64,000 nt of DNA, taken from the NCBI GenBank assembly GCA_046315175.1, contig JBKDBK010000122.1:32894-96893 (forward strand), written 5' to 3'. The stretch is from UBA8828 sp046315175 (GTDB lineage: Bacteria > Verrucomicrobiota > Verrucomicrobiia > Opitutales > UBA953). Numbering within the stretch: position 1 is the first letter of the stretch; every line of letters begins with the position of its first letter. This document shows, one piece after another, positions 56,366 to 64,000 of this stretch. The notes under the pieces are model-generated. The model was given only the letters and a program-made list of their open reading frames with translations. It had not been told where the DNA came from and did no database searches. The translations under genes were made by a program, and so were the position numbers.

Positions 56366-57196
56366 TCAAAGGCGCACCCGGCCCAGGCCGCGGTCACCCG
56401 GTCCCCCGGAAGCCCCTCCCATCACCTCGGAGAAGGCCGGCGGGACCGGGGCATGCGCGACGAACCGCACCTTGGCTCCCCCGAGGTCCACGGCCATCTC
56501 CAGCGACTCGGCGTGGAGGAACAGCCGGCGGAAACCCCGCTCGGCCCCGAGCGCGCGGTTCAACTCGAAGTCGCCATAGGTGCGGTCGCCGAGGATCGGG
56601 AAGCCGCGGAGCGCGCACTGGACGCGCAGCTGGTGGGTCCGCCCGGTCTTCGGCTCGAGGTGGAAGGTCGCCAGCCCAAGCCCACCCGGGGCGACGGACC
56701 CGACCTTGAAAAGGGTGAGCGCCCTGACCGCGGGGCCGCGCGGCACGGACCCGGGCCGAACCGGCTCGGACCTGACCCCCTCCTCCCCACCCCCGCGCTT
56801 GGCGAGCAGGTCGTTCCAAGTCCCCTTTTGGCCGGTGACGGCCCCTCGGCCGGCGCAGACGGCTACATAGCGCTTGGTCACGGCGGCGCGCGCGAACTCC
56901 CGCCGGGCCGCGTCAGCCGCGGCGAGGTTCGTCGCCAGCAGGATCACGCCGCTGGTCGGCCCGTCGAGGCGGTTGGCCAGCCAGACCCGGCGCACCCCGC
57001 CGGCGCCGTCCCGCACGTGGTAGGCCTCCTCCTCCAGCGAGTAATTGGCGGTGAGGAGCGAACGGGCGTTGTCCTCGGACCGGTTGGGGTGCGCAAGGAC
57101 GCCCTCCGGCTTGTCCAAGGCGACCAAGCCGCAGGGGTGCTCCGCCAGGACGCGCACCCCCTCGTGCAACGGGACGCCGGCGAGGATCGAGCTCAT
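56366..57196 (-). CDS. RluA-family rRNA/tRNA pseudouridine synthase
   Basis: The 276-residue protein has the RluA catalytic motif as NRLDGPTSGVILLA, with the catalytic Asp in RLD and Asn where His is usual before it. Other blocks are LVALDKPEGVLAHP, KRYVAVCAG, GRTHQLRVQCALRG and PILGDRTYGD. There is no N-terminal S4 domain. It should isomerise a specific uridine in structural RNA. The start overlaps the stop codon of the tonB-like gene by 4 bases, so it is the last gene of the hemF unit. Confidence 0.87.
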   Translation of the reverse strand: MSSILAGVPLHEGVRVLAEHPCGLVALDKPEGVLAHPNRSEDNARSLLTANYSLEEEAYHVRDGAGGVRRVWLANRLDGPTSGVILLATNLAAADAARREFARAAVTKRYVAVCAGRGAVTGQKGTWNDLLAKRGGGEEGVRSEPVRPGSVPRGPAVRALTLFKVGSVAPGGLGLATFHLEPKTGRTHQLRVQCALRGFPILGDRTYGDFELNRALGAERGFRRLFLHAESLEMAVDLGGAKVRFVAHAPVPPAFSEVMGGASGGPGDRGLGRVRL

Positions 57197-58029
57197 CGGT
57201 AATGGAAGGTGATGGTCACCGTCTCCTCCTCGCCAAGCAAGGCGACCATCTCGGGTCGCCAGGCGTCGTAGGGGGCCGGGAGCTGGACCGCGTCCTTGCA
57301 GGCCAGCGCGGCGAGGAGGGGCACGGTGGAGGACACGATCTCCGCCTCGGGCACGGTGCCGTCCCTCGCCAGTCGGAACCGCACCACCACGCTGCCCGCC
57401 GCGAAGTCGTCCAGGCGGGTCCGGCTGAGGATGCCCCACCAGCTCGCCTGCACCGCCTCGAGCATGCGCTGGGCATAGTCCCCGTAGGCCGAGAAACGCG
57501 CGTCGAGCGCCAGGGAGCCCGCGCGCCCGACGTCGACCGGGTTGCGGAGGAGCAGGCCGGAGGTGCCGGCAGCCTGCGAAGGCGGCGCCAAAAGGGGGTT
57601 GACCCTGCGCGGATTGGACGAGGACGCCGCCACCCGGGGCGTGCCCGCCTCCGGCAAGGGCGGTGACGGGGGCGCGACCGCCGGCTCGGGGGGCCGGGGA
57701 ACCGCCTGGGCGAGCCGAAGCGAGTCCGCCGCCTCGCCTTCCGAGCGCGGCAAGGGGGAAACGGCGCCGGGACGCGGCGAGGGCTGGGCCGCCGATTGGT
57801 TGCGGGCCGCCACGAAGGGGGCGGCGGCCGGGGCCTCGCGATTGCCGGCGGGCGAGGGCTCGGCCAGGCGGAGCGAGGGAGGCAGCTTGGCGGGGGGGAT
57901 GGGGGCGGCGGCGCGGACAACCGCGGGGCGCGCCGCGGGAGGGGGGATGTCGAACGGGATGGAAAGCCAGGCGAAGGCCCCGGCATGCAGCGCCGCCGTC
58001 AGGGCCAGCGCGAGGAGCGCGGGTCGCAT
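57193..58029 (-). CDS. TonB-like energy transducer
   Basis: The 278-residue protein has an N-terminal membrane helix (MRPALLALALTAALHAGAFA) and a long Pro/Ala-rich periplasmic spacer (about 25-150). The C-terminal TonB/TolA-type domain has YAQRMLEAVQASWWGILSR and VVVRFRLARDGTVPEAEIV. It would couple the proton gradient to outer-membrane uptake. ExbB and ExbD are not in the window. An ATG at 58059 is an alternative start. It lies 70 bases after maf, in line with the haem genes, which hints at a link with iron or haem uptake. Confidence 0.75.
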   Translation of the reverse strand: MRPALLALALTAALHAGAFAWLSIPFDIPPPAARPAVVRAAAPIPPAKLPPSLRLAEPSPAGNREAPAAAPFVAARNQSAAQPSPRPGAVSPLPRSEGEAADSLRLAQAVPRPPEPAVAPPSPPLPEAGTPRVAASSSNPRRVNPLLAPPSQAAGTSGLLLRNPVDVGRAGSLALDARFSAYGDYAQRMLEAVQASWWGILSRTRLDDFAAGSVVVRFRLARDGTVPEAEIVSSTVPLLAALACKDAVQLPAPYDAWRPEMVALLGEEETVTITFHYR

Positions 58030-58099
58030 GTCGTCCGCTCGGTGGCGCGCGGCCTGCATGCGCGAAGGCTTGCCGAGCCGCCCGACAAGACAACCGGAA

Positions 58100-58696
58100 T
58101 CAGCGACGGCGCGGGCCGGCGAGACCGAGCTCGGCCAGACGGGCGGCCACGAGCTCGACCGGCAGGCCCATGATGACGGAGATGGGCTCGTCGTGGCGCT
58201 CGATGATGATGTCCTTGCCCTGCTGGATGCCGTAGGCGCCGGCCTTGTCGAGCGGGTTGACCCGCGCGAGGTAGCGGTCGATGTCGTCCTCCGACAGGCT
58301 GCGGAACAGCACGCGCGCCGTGACGCAGCGCGACTCCTCCAGGCCGGTCGGTCGGTGGATCAGGCAGATGCCGGTGTGCACGGTGTGCTCGCGGCCGGAG
58401 AGCATCCGGAGCATGGCGCGGGCCTCGGCGAGGTCGGCCGGCTTGTTCAGGACGCGGTCGCCGAGGGCCACGGTCGTGTCGGCGCCGAGGACGACGGCGT
58501 CGGGCTCGCGCTCCGCCACGGCCCGCGCCTTCAGGCGGGCGTTGTGCAGGACCATCTCGCGGGGATCGGACGCGGGGTCCTCGTGCTCGGTGACATCGGC
58601 GACGACCACCCGGTGGGCGAGGCCCGCCTCGCGAAGCAGCTCGGTCCGCCGCGGCGAGGCCGAGGCCAGCACAAGCTCGGCCCGGGATGCGCTCAC
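58100..58696 (-). CDS. Maf family nucleotide pyrophosphatase
   Basis: The 198-residue protein has the Maf signature LVLASASPRRTELLREAG at the N-terminus, LGADTTVALGDRVLNKP and DKAGAYGIQQGKDIIIE. Maf proteins hydrolyse non-canonical or modified nucleoside triphosphates to monophosphates. The GTG start at 58696 overlaps the hemH stop codon (GTGA), so the two are translationally coupled. Confidence 0.93.
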   Translation of the reverse strand: MSASRAELVLASASPRRTELLREAGLAHRVVVADVTEHEDPASDPREMVLHNARLKARAVAEREPDAVVLGADTTVALGDRVLNKPADLAEARAMLRMLSGREHTVHTGICLIHRPTGLEESRCVTARVLFRSLSEDDIDRYLARVNPLDKAGAYGIQQGKDIIIERHDEPISVIMGLPVELVAARLAELGLAGPRRR

Positions 58697-59718
58697 TTGT
58701 GCGACGGCTGCCAGCGGGCGACGCGGTCGGCCAGGTACCTCACGTAGACCTGCTGGTCGTTGAGGCAGGGGATCTGCTCGAACGACTCGCCGCCGGCCTC
58801 CATGAACTCCTCCTTCCCCTCCTCGCTGATCTCCTCGATGGTCTCGAGGCAGTCGACGGTGAAGGCGGGGCACATGACAAGCAGGCGCTTGGCGCCCTCG
58901 CCCGGCAGGGCCTCGAGGCGCTTGTCGGTGTAGGGGGTGAGCCATTGCTCCGGACCGAAGCGCGACTGGAAGGCGAGCTCCACCTGGTCCTTGCGCAACC
59001 CGGCCGCCTGGCGGAAGAGCTCGGTCGTGCGCACGCACTGGTGCCGGTAGCAGTTGGCGTGGCTCGGGTTGGCCACCTCGCAGCAGTTGGGGACCTTGGT
59101 GCAGTGGGCCTTGGAGGCGTCGCCCTTGCGCAGGTGCCGCTCGGGGACGCCATGGTAGGAGAACAGGACCTTGTCGAAGGGCTTGTCGAGCCAGGGCCGG
59201 GCCGACTCGACCAAGGCGGCGATGTACGCGGGGTCGTCGAAATAGGGCTGGAGCATCTGCCAGCGCATCGCGGGCGCGCGCCGGAGGAGCTCCTCCTGGA
59301 ACTTGACCACCACGGTCTCGTAGCTCGACATCGCGTAGTGGGGATACTGCGGGAGGACGAAGACCTCCTCGACCCCGAGCTCGACCAGGCGCCCGACCGC
59401 CTGGGCGCAGGAGGGCTCGCCGTAGCGCATGCCCGTGATGACCGGAAGCCCGCAGGCGGCCTCGAGCTTGGCCCGGAGCTTCTCCGTGGTCACGAGCAAG
59501 GGGGCGCCCTCGGGGGTCCAGACGGTGCGGTAGGCCTCGGCCGTCTTGCGGGGCCGGGTGCGGAGGATGATGCCCTCGAGCAGGGCGAAGCGGAAGGCCG
59601 CGGGGTAGTCGATGACGCGCTCGTCGCCGAGGAACTCGCGCAGGTAGACCCGGACATCGCCGACGGAGGTGCTCTTCGGCGAGCCTAGGTTGAGGAGGAC
59701 GACGGCGCGCTTGGGCAT
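58693..59718 (-). CDS. hemH: Ferrochelatase
   Basis: The 341-residue enzyme inserts Fe(II) into protoporphyrin IX (or coproporphyrin III). Family blocks are VVLLNLGSPKS, GMRYGEPS, LPQYPHYAMSS and FSYHGVPERH (catalytic His189), with the acidic site in CPAFTVDCLETIEE. Cys206, Cys212, Cys213, Cys223 and Cys228 cluster in the insert after SYHGVP, and four of them could bind a [2Fe-2S] centre as in some bacterial ferrochelatases. It lies between hemE and maf. Confidence 0.94.
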   Translation of the reverse strand: MPKRAVVLLNLGSPKSTSVGDVRVYLREFLGDERVIDYPAAFRFALLEGIILRTRPRKTAEAYRTVWTPEGAPLLVTTEKLRAKLEAACGLPVITGMRYGEPSCAQAVGRLVELGVEEVFVLPQYPHYAMSSYETVVVKFQEELLRRAPAMRWQMLQPYFDDPAYIAALVESARPWLDKPFDKVLFSYHGVPERHLRKGDASKAHCTKVPNCCEVANPSHANCYRHQCVRTTELFRQAAGLRKDQVELAFQSRFGPEQWLTPYTDKRLEALPGEGAKRLLVMCPAFTVDCLETIEEISEEGKEEFMEAGGESFEQIPCLNDQQVYVRYLADRVARWQPSHK

Positions 59719-59749
59719 GGGGAAGGAGGGAGGGGGAAGGGCGGGGGAG

Positions 59750-60778
59750 TCAATCGCCCGAGCCGACGACGGCCCCGACCACGGCGGCGACGGTCTCGAT
59801 GCGCGCGTCCGGGGTGATGCCGTGGCCGAGGTTGAAGATGTGCCCGGGGTCGCCGGCGTTGTCCGCCAGCACGGCGCGAGCCGCCTCGGCGGCGGCCTCG
59901 GGCTCGCGGGTCATCCATTCCGGGTCGAGGTTGCCCTGCAGGCAGAGGGGGCGGCCGGCGAGGGCGCGGACCTTGGAGAGGGGCAATTCCCAGTCGACGC
60001 CGAGCACCGCGGCGCCGGTGCCGGCAAGCGCGCGGGCCTCGGGGGACTTGCCCTTCGCGTAGAGGATGACGGGGGCGCCGGGGGGAAGGCGATCGAGCAC
60101 CGCGCGAATCCAGCGAAGCGACAGCGCCTCGTACTCCGCGCCGGCGAGCAACCCGGCCCAGCTGTCGAACACCTGGACGGCGTCGGCCCCGGCCGCGAGC
60201 TGGCGGCGCAGGTATTCGGCGACGGTGTCGGCCAGCATCCCGAGCAACCGGGCGAAGGCGGCGGGCTCGGCGCGGGCGAGGGCGAGCGTGCGGGGAAAAC
60301 CCTCGGCGCTGCCGCCGTCGACGAGGTAGCAGGCGAGGGTCCAGGGGCTGCCGGCGAAGCCCAGGAGGGCCTTCGATTGGCCGAGCTCGGCGCGGAGCAG
60401 GCGGAGGGCGTCGTAGACGTAGCCGAGACGGTCGGCCGCGCCCTCGGCGGAAAGCGCGGCGAGGTCGGCCGGGGTGGCCAGGGCGCGCTCCATCTGGATG
60501 CCCCCGGACTCGCGGAAGCGGTAGGGCACGCCGAGGGCCTCGGGCACGACGAGGATGTCGCTGAACAGGATGGCGGCGTCGAGGGGGAACCGCCGCAGGG
60601 GCTGGAGCGTGACCTCCGTCGCCAGGTCGGGCGTGCGGACGAGGGTGACGAAGTCGTGCCTCGACTTGAGCTCGCGGTACTCGGGCAGGTAGCGCCCGGC
60701 CTGGCGCATGATCCAGACCGGCGCCCGGCCGTGCGGCTCGCGACGGACGGCGGCGAGAAGGCGCTCCCGAGAGTTCAT
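59750..60778 (-). CDS. hemE: Uroporphyrinogen decarboxylase
   Basis: The 342-residue TIM-barrel enzyme converts uroporphyrinogen III to coproporphyrinogen III. Signature blocks are PVWIMRQAGRYLPEYRELK, DAAILFSDILVVPEALG, GFAGSPWTLACYLV, VFDSWAGLL and LQGNLDP, then FNLGHGI near the C-terminus. Length is normal. It lies 49 bases after hemF and 31 bases before hemH on the same strand. Confidence 0.96.
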   Translation of the reverse strand: MNSRERLLAAVRREPHGRAPVWIMRQAGRYLPEYRELKSRHDFVTLVRTPDLATEVTLQPLRRFPLDAAILFSDILVVPEALGVPYRFRESGGIQMERALATPADLAALSAEGAADRLGYVYDALRLLRAELGQSKALLGFAGSPWTLACYLVDGGSAEGFPRTLALARAEPAAFARLLGMLADTVAEYLRRQLAAGADAVQVFDSWAGLLAGAEYEALSLRWIRAVLDRLPPGAPVILYAKGKSPEARALAGTGAAVLGVDWELPLSKVRALAGRPLCLQGNLDPEWMTREPEAAAEAARAVLADNAGDPGHIFNLGHGITPDARIETVAAVVGAVVGSGD

Positions 60779-60827
60779 GGCGCCAGCATCCCGCGGAGGG
60801 CCCGCTTGGCAAGAGGGGAGGAGGGCC

Positions 60828-61706
60828 TCAGACCCACTCGCGCGGACGGATGAAGTCGAGCAGCGCCGCCTCGGGCGTGCCGGGCGCGGGCTCGTGGCGG
60901 TATTCCCAGCGGGCCCGGGGAGGCATGGACATCAGGATGGACTCGGTCCGGCCGCCGGATTGGAGGCCGAAGAGGGTCCCGCGGTCCCAGACCAGGTTGA
61001 ACTCGACGTACCGGCCGCGCCGAATCTCCTGCCACGTCGTCTCGGGAGCGCCATAGGGCGTGTCCTTGCGACGCCTCAGGATGCGGCAGAGGGACGGGCC
61101 GTAGGCGGACCCCACCCGGCGCATCAGCGCGAAGGCGGCGTCGAACCCGCCCTCGCTGAAGTCGTCGAAGAAGACACCGCCGATGCCGCGGGGCTCCTGC
61201 CGGTGCTTTTGCCAGAAATACTCGTCGCACCACTTCTTGAAGCGCGGGTAGAGCGGGCCGGTGGCCTCGCGCGCGGCGGCATGCCAATCGCGCGCGTCCT
61301 CCTCATACCCGTAGAAGGGCGTGAGGTCGAAGCCGCCGCCGAACCACCAGACCGGGTCGGGGCCCTCGGTGCTGAAGAAGCGCACGTTCATGTGCGAGGT
61401 CGGGCAATGGGGGTTGAGCGGATGCTGGACCACCGAGACGCCCATCGCGCGCCAGGCGCGTCCGGCCAGCTCCGGCCGATGCTGGGTGGCGGAGGGCGGA
61501 AGCTTGGTCCCCCGCACGTCGGAGAAGGCCACCCCGCCCTTTTCCACCACGGCGCCGCCGCCGATGACCCGGGTGCGGCCGCCGCCGCCCTCCGGACGCT
61601 CCCAGCTGTCGGTCCGGAAGACCTGCTTGCCGTCGACCTCCTCGATCTGGGCGCAGAGCGTGTCCTGCAGCCCGAGGAGATACTCGCGTACGGCGGCGAT
61701 GTCCAT
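60828..61706 (-). CDS. hemF: Coproporphyrinogen III oxidase, oxygen-dependent
   Basis: The 292-residue enzyme oxidatively decarboxylates two propionates of coproporphyrinogen III using O2, which implies aerobic haem synthesis. Motifs include GGAVVEKGGVAFSDVRG, NPHCPTSHMNVRFF, WWFGGGFDLTPFYGYEEDA, FFDDFSEGGFD and EFNLVWDRGTLFGLQSGGR. It is the first gene of hemF-hemE-hemH-maf-tonB-rluA, with a sigma-70-like promoter 9 bases before the ATG. Confidence 0.96.
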   Translation of the reverse strand: MDIAAVREYLLGLQDTLCAQIEEVDGKQVFRTDSWERPEGGGGRTRVIGGGAVVEKGGVAFSDVRGTKLPPSATQHRPELAGRAWRAMGVSVVQHPLNPHCPTSHMNVRFFSTEGPDPVWWFGGGFDLTPFYGYEEDARDWHAAAREATGPLYPRFKKWCDEYFWQKHRQEPRGIGGVFFDDFSEGGFDAAFALMRRVGSAYGPSLCRILRRRKDTPYGAPETTWQEIRRGRYVEFNLVWDRGTLFGLQSGGRTESILMSMPPRARWEYRHEPAPGTPEAALLDFIRPREWV

Positions 61707-61715
61707 GGCGGCGAG

Positions 61716-61744
61716 ATGCTCGCCGACGGATGCCGCAGGGTCAA
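61716..61744 (-). promoter_or_regulatory. Sigma-70 promoter of the hemF operon
   Basis: Read on the minus strand, TTGACC, a 17-base spacer and GAGCAT end 9 bases before the hemF ATG. Confidence 0.5.
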
Positions 61745-61846
61745 CCCGTCGCTGCGCACGCCGGCGGCTTGCAGGGCCGCTTCACGAGCGCGTAAGGGCG
61801 GCTGTTTGGCTCGCCACGGGGGCTCGGATGGCTTGGCTCGGAAGGC

Positions 61847-62530
61847 ATGACGCCTCGCCAAAGGCTCGACCTGATCCTGCTCGGCCTGGGCGCCCTCGCC
61901 CTCCTGCTGCCCTGGCTCGCCTGGGCCCGCCTGCGCTGGCTGGAGCGCCGGAGCGCCTCGCGGCTGCTGGTGAGGGGCGTCAATGGCGACCAGGCGGCCC
62001 GCATCGTGCTGCTTCGCGGCGAGCTGCCCGACCTGCCCGTGGACGAGACCCTCGACTTCCTCGGGGACAGCTACGCCGCCCACCTGCCCGCGGTCAGGCT
62101 GGCGCACCGCACCTACTTCGGCCGCACGCTCTTCGCGGTGGCCCGAGCCGCCCGGGTCGCCGCCCACGCGCTGCAGCACCGCGCAAGGGACCGCGGCGCC
62201 GGTCGGCTCGCCCGGCTCGACGGGCTCGGCGTGCTCTGGGGCAACGCCTGGCCCGTGGTGCTCCTCCTCATCCTGCTCGCGCCGGGTCGCCTCGGCGGGC
62301 TGCGCGCCTTCGCCGCCTTCGCCATCGCGATGGCCGCCGCCCAGATCATCGCCCACCTGACCGTGGCCGCCGCCGCGCGGCGCGGCCGGGCGGCGCTGGA
62401 GGACGCGCGCCTGCTGGACGGGCATCCCGCGGGCGAGGTCGACGATGCCTTCGCGGCCGCCCGGCTGGAGCACCTGGCGGCCCCCGCCCGGCAGACGCTC
62501 TGGGGCGCCTTCCGCCGCAGGGAAAGCTGA
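61847..62530 (+). CDS. YugP-like membrane protein lacking the zinc-site motif
   Basis: The 227-residue protein has an N-terminal helix (about 8-27) and two later helices (about 130-147 and 153-177). The middle resembles the YugP/Zn-peptidase_2 family: GDQAARIVL, VDETLDFLGDSYA, RLAHRTYFGRTLFAVA and HALQH. Where the family has AAHEVGHALQ, this protein reads AARVAAHALQ (101-110). The first His and the Glu of HExxH are therefore gone and only the second His remains. It is probably an inactive homologue. It is convergent with the last gene. Confidence 0.6.
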   Translation: MTPRQRLDLILLGLGALALLLPWLAWARLRWLERRSASRLLVRGVNGDQAARIVLLRGELPDLPVDETLDFLGDSYAAHLPAVRLAHRTYFGRTLFAVARAARVAAHALQHRARDRGAGRLARLDGLGVLWGNAWPVVLLLILLAPGRLGGLRAFAAFAIAMAAAQIIAHLTVAAAARRGRAALEDARLLDGHPAGEVDDAFAAARLEHLAAPARQTLWGAFRRRES

Positions 62531-62537
62531 GCCGGCC

Positions 62538-64000
62538 TCAGCGCGACGGCGAGGCGGGCGCCGCGGCGGGCTCGGGCCTGCCCGACTCGAACTGGGCCTG
62601 GGCCAAGGCCATCCTCCCTTTCGCAGGGGGCCCGAGCTTGCGCAAGGCGTGCGCGCGCAGGCCGTGCAGGTCGGCGAGCAGCTTGTCCGGAACCGGCTTG
62701 CCGTCCTTGTCCAAGCTCCAGCGCGAGGCGCCCGCGAGGGAGGCGATCACCCGGGAGCACCACGCCTCGACCTGGGACGCGTCCGCCTCGCGCAGGGCGG
62801 CGAGGCGCAGGGCGAGATCGGCCAGCGCGCGCTCGCGGGCCTTGCCCTTGAGCGCGTCCGCCGCGCGAGCGTCCGACTCGACCGAGGCGAGCACGGGAAC
62901 CGCGCCGTCGGCAAGGAGGTCGAGCCGGGTGAGCAGCTGGGCGCTCACCGCCGCGCCGTGGGGCAGCTTGAGGCCGGCCCGCCGCTCGACCTCGGCGCGG
63001 ACGACCGAGCGGAGCTCCGTGCGCGAGGCCCCGGCGGCGAGCAGGCGGTCGACGCCCTGGCGAAGGAGCGCGTCGCCGGCGACGCGGGCGACGGAGTTGC
63101 CGACATCGGAGCGGGCCTTGGGGTCGCCGCCGCCAAGCGTGGCGAAGTCGGTCGCGGCCGAAAGGCGCTCGGCCTCCTCGATCCGGCTGTTGGGATTGAC
63201 GAGGAGGGTGTCCATCTCGGCCAGCACCCGGGCGAGCGCCGGGGCGTCCGGGGCGGCCTCGGCCAGCTGGCGCCACGAGCCGAGGTCGTAGGGATTCAGC
63301 GCAAGGGCGTCGCGCAGCGCGCGGGCTCGCGGCGCGGCGGGCAGCTCCTGGGCGTGCCAGGCGAGGATGCGGGCCCGGGTCCAGCGATCCAGGCCGAGGT
63401 TCATCGCGCCGACCAGCGCCTGGCAATTGACCGCGCCGTTGCGGAGAAACTCGGCGGGCTGGGCGAGGTCGGGCGAGGTGGTCGTGACCTCGATGCCCGC
63501 GATGCTCTGGCCGACGCCGAAGGTCCATTGGCCGCGCTTGGCGTCCCATCCGTAGTTGACGAACGCGCGGTGCCCGGGCTGGCCGGCCCCGCGCGCGGGA
63601 ATCCCGAGCGTGCGGCGGAAGGTGTCCCCCATGGTGGAGAGGCGACCGCAGACGCCGCCGTCCTCCCAGATGCGGGGAAGCGACGACGGGTGCCAGGCGC
63701 TCGCCTTGTGCTTCACCGCCGGCACCCGGTCGTAGTCCCAGGAGTAGCGCCCGTAGCCGATGATACCCGACTTGGATTGGCCGGGCAGCCTGCCCCAGTA
63801 ATAGTCCCAGATCCAGTCGCGCTCGCGCTCCGGGGGAACGTCGCGAAACCAGGTGAGCAGCGGCCAGGGCGCCTTGGCCATCGGGAAGGCGGGCCAGGCC
63901 TGCTTGCCACCCTCGGGGGCGGGCGCGTCGAGGCGGTCGACGAGCCAACGGATGTGGGCGGGGACCGAGGCCGCCAGCCGCGGCGGGTAGGTGCCGGAGG
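62538..64000 (-). CDS. Transglutaminase-like protein, N-terminus beyond the window
   Basis: The frame is open to the right edge; at least 486 residues are visible. Counted from an internal Met at 63881, GGVCGRLSTM (Cys78), LGIPARGAGQPGHRAFV (His104) and YGWDAKRGQW (Asp113) are spaced like the Cys-His-Asp triad of transglutaminase-like enzymes. A helical C-terminal region of about 300 residues follows, ending in an Ala/Pro-rich tail. The family could be a protease, amidase or cross-linking enzyme. I cannot say which, and no signal peptide can be judged. Confidence 0.6.
   Translation of the reverse strand, partial: SGTYPPRLAASVPAHIRWLVDRLDAPAPEGGKQAWPAFPMAKAPWPLLTWFRDVPPERERDWIWDYYWGRLPGQSKSGIIGYGRYSWDYDRVPAVKHKASAWHPSSLPRIWEDGGVCGRLSTMGDTFRRTLGIPARGAGQPGHRAFVNYGWDAKRGQWTFGVGQSIAGIEVTTTSPDLAQPAEFLRNGAVNCQALVGAMNLGLDRWTRARILAWHAQELPAAPRARALRDALALNPYDLGSWRQLAEAAPDAPALARVLAEMDTLLVNPNSRIEEAERLSAATDFATLGGGDPKARSDVGNSVARVAGDALLRQGVDRLLAAGASRTELRSVVRAEVERRAGLKLPHGAAVSAQLLTRLDLLADGAVPVLASVESDARAADALKGKARERALADLALRLAALREADASQVEAWCSRVIASLAGASRWSLDKDGKPVPDKLLADLHGLRAHALRKLGPPAKGRMALAQAQFESGRPEPAAAPASPSR

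Overview
The window is about 64 kb of very GC-rich (roughly 70% G+C by eye), densely coded chromosome from a free-living Gram-negative bacterium. The gene set (a membrane pyrophosphatase, a plant/cyanobacterial-type GlgC, separate DRTGG and catalytic Pta genes, meso-DAP and haem pathways, and many secreted glycan- and glycoprotein-degrading enzymes) fits Verrucomicrobiota, probably the Opitutae. That placement is inference from protein types, not from a marker-gene tree. There is no phage, insertion sequence, CRISPR array or rRNA, and no gene-free stretch longer than 300 bases. Third codon positions are so C-rich that long open frames appear antisense to most genes. These are shadows and are left out.

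Layout. 1-8 kb: end of a CPA2 antiporter, a divergent H+-pyrophosphatase, an N-formylglutamate amidohydrolase-like protein, a VTT membrane protein, a GH20 hexosaminidase and an unknown exported protein. 8-15 kb: a WalJ-like hydrolase, glgC, a membrane protein, an HI0933-type flavoprotein, an ABC-F ATPase and efp. 15-19 kb: tRNA-Gln facing pyrH-frr-sucC-sucD. 19-25 kb: a lipoprotein, an unknown secreted protein and an ABC half-transporter followed by two envelope proteins. 25-27 kb: leuC, a small unknown gene and leuD. 27-33 kb: two M60-type metallopeptidases, purU and a Tat-exported phosphoesterase. 33-37 kb: pta, its separate DRTGG partner and yifB. 37-46.5 kb: a second GH20 enzyme, a GH36-like enzyme, a Gfo/Idh dehydrogenase, an MFS nucleoside-type permease, an unknown exported protein and a sulfatase. 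46.6-51.4 kb: a dapF homologue, a SWIM/SNF2 helicase and tatC. 51-56.4 kb: a prenyltransferase, DUF192, a methyltransferase, a BI-1-like protein and an orphan response regulator. 56.4-61.7 kb: hemF-hemE-hemH-maf-tonB-rluA. The window ends with a degenerate YugP-like protein and a transglutaminase-like protein cut by the edge.

How the parts fit. Housekeeping genes are interleaved with exported hydrolases whose combined activities (hexosaminidase, alpha-galactosidase-like, sulfatase, M60 glycoprotease) suit breakdown of mucin-like or sulfated glycoproteins. Four units coding for such exported proteins (start codons at 18928, 30360, 37007 and 38894) share an upstream motif, GGAACC-N13-GGTGTC with 8-9 nt to the start codon. 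It looks like an ECF sigma factor promoter and suggests one regulon. It is the most interesting non-coding signal I see.

Other points of note are a DapF homologue with both catalytic cysteines replaced by serine, an EF-P with Asn34 at its tip, a YugP-like protein that has lost its HExxH motif, and many promoters whose -10 box lies only 6-7 nt before the start codon, implying leaderless mRNAs.
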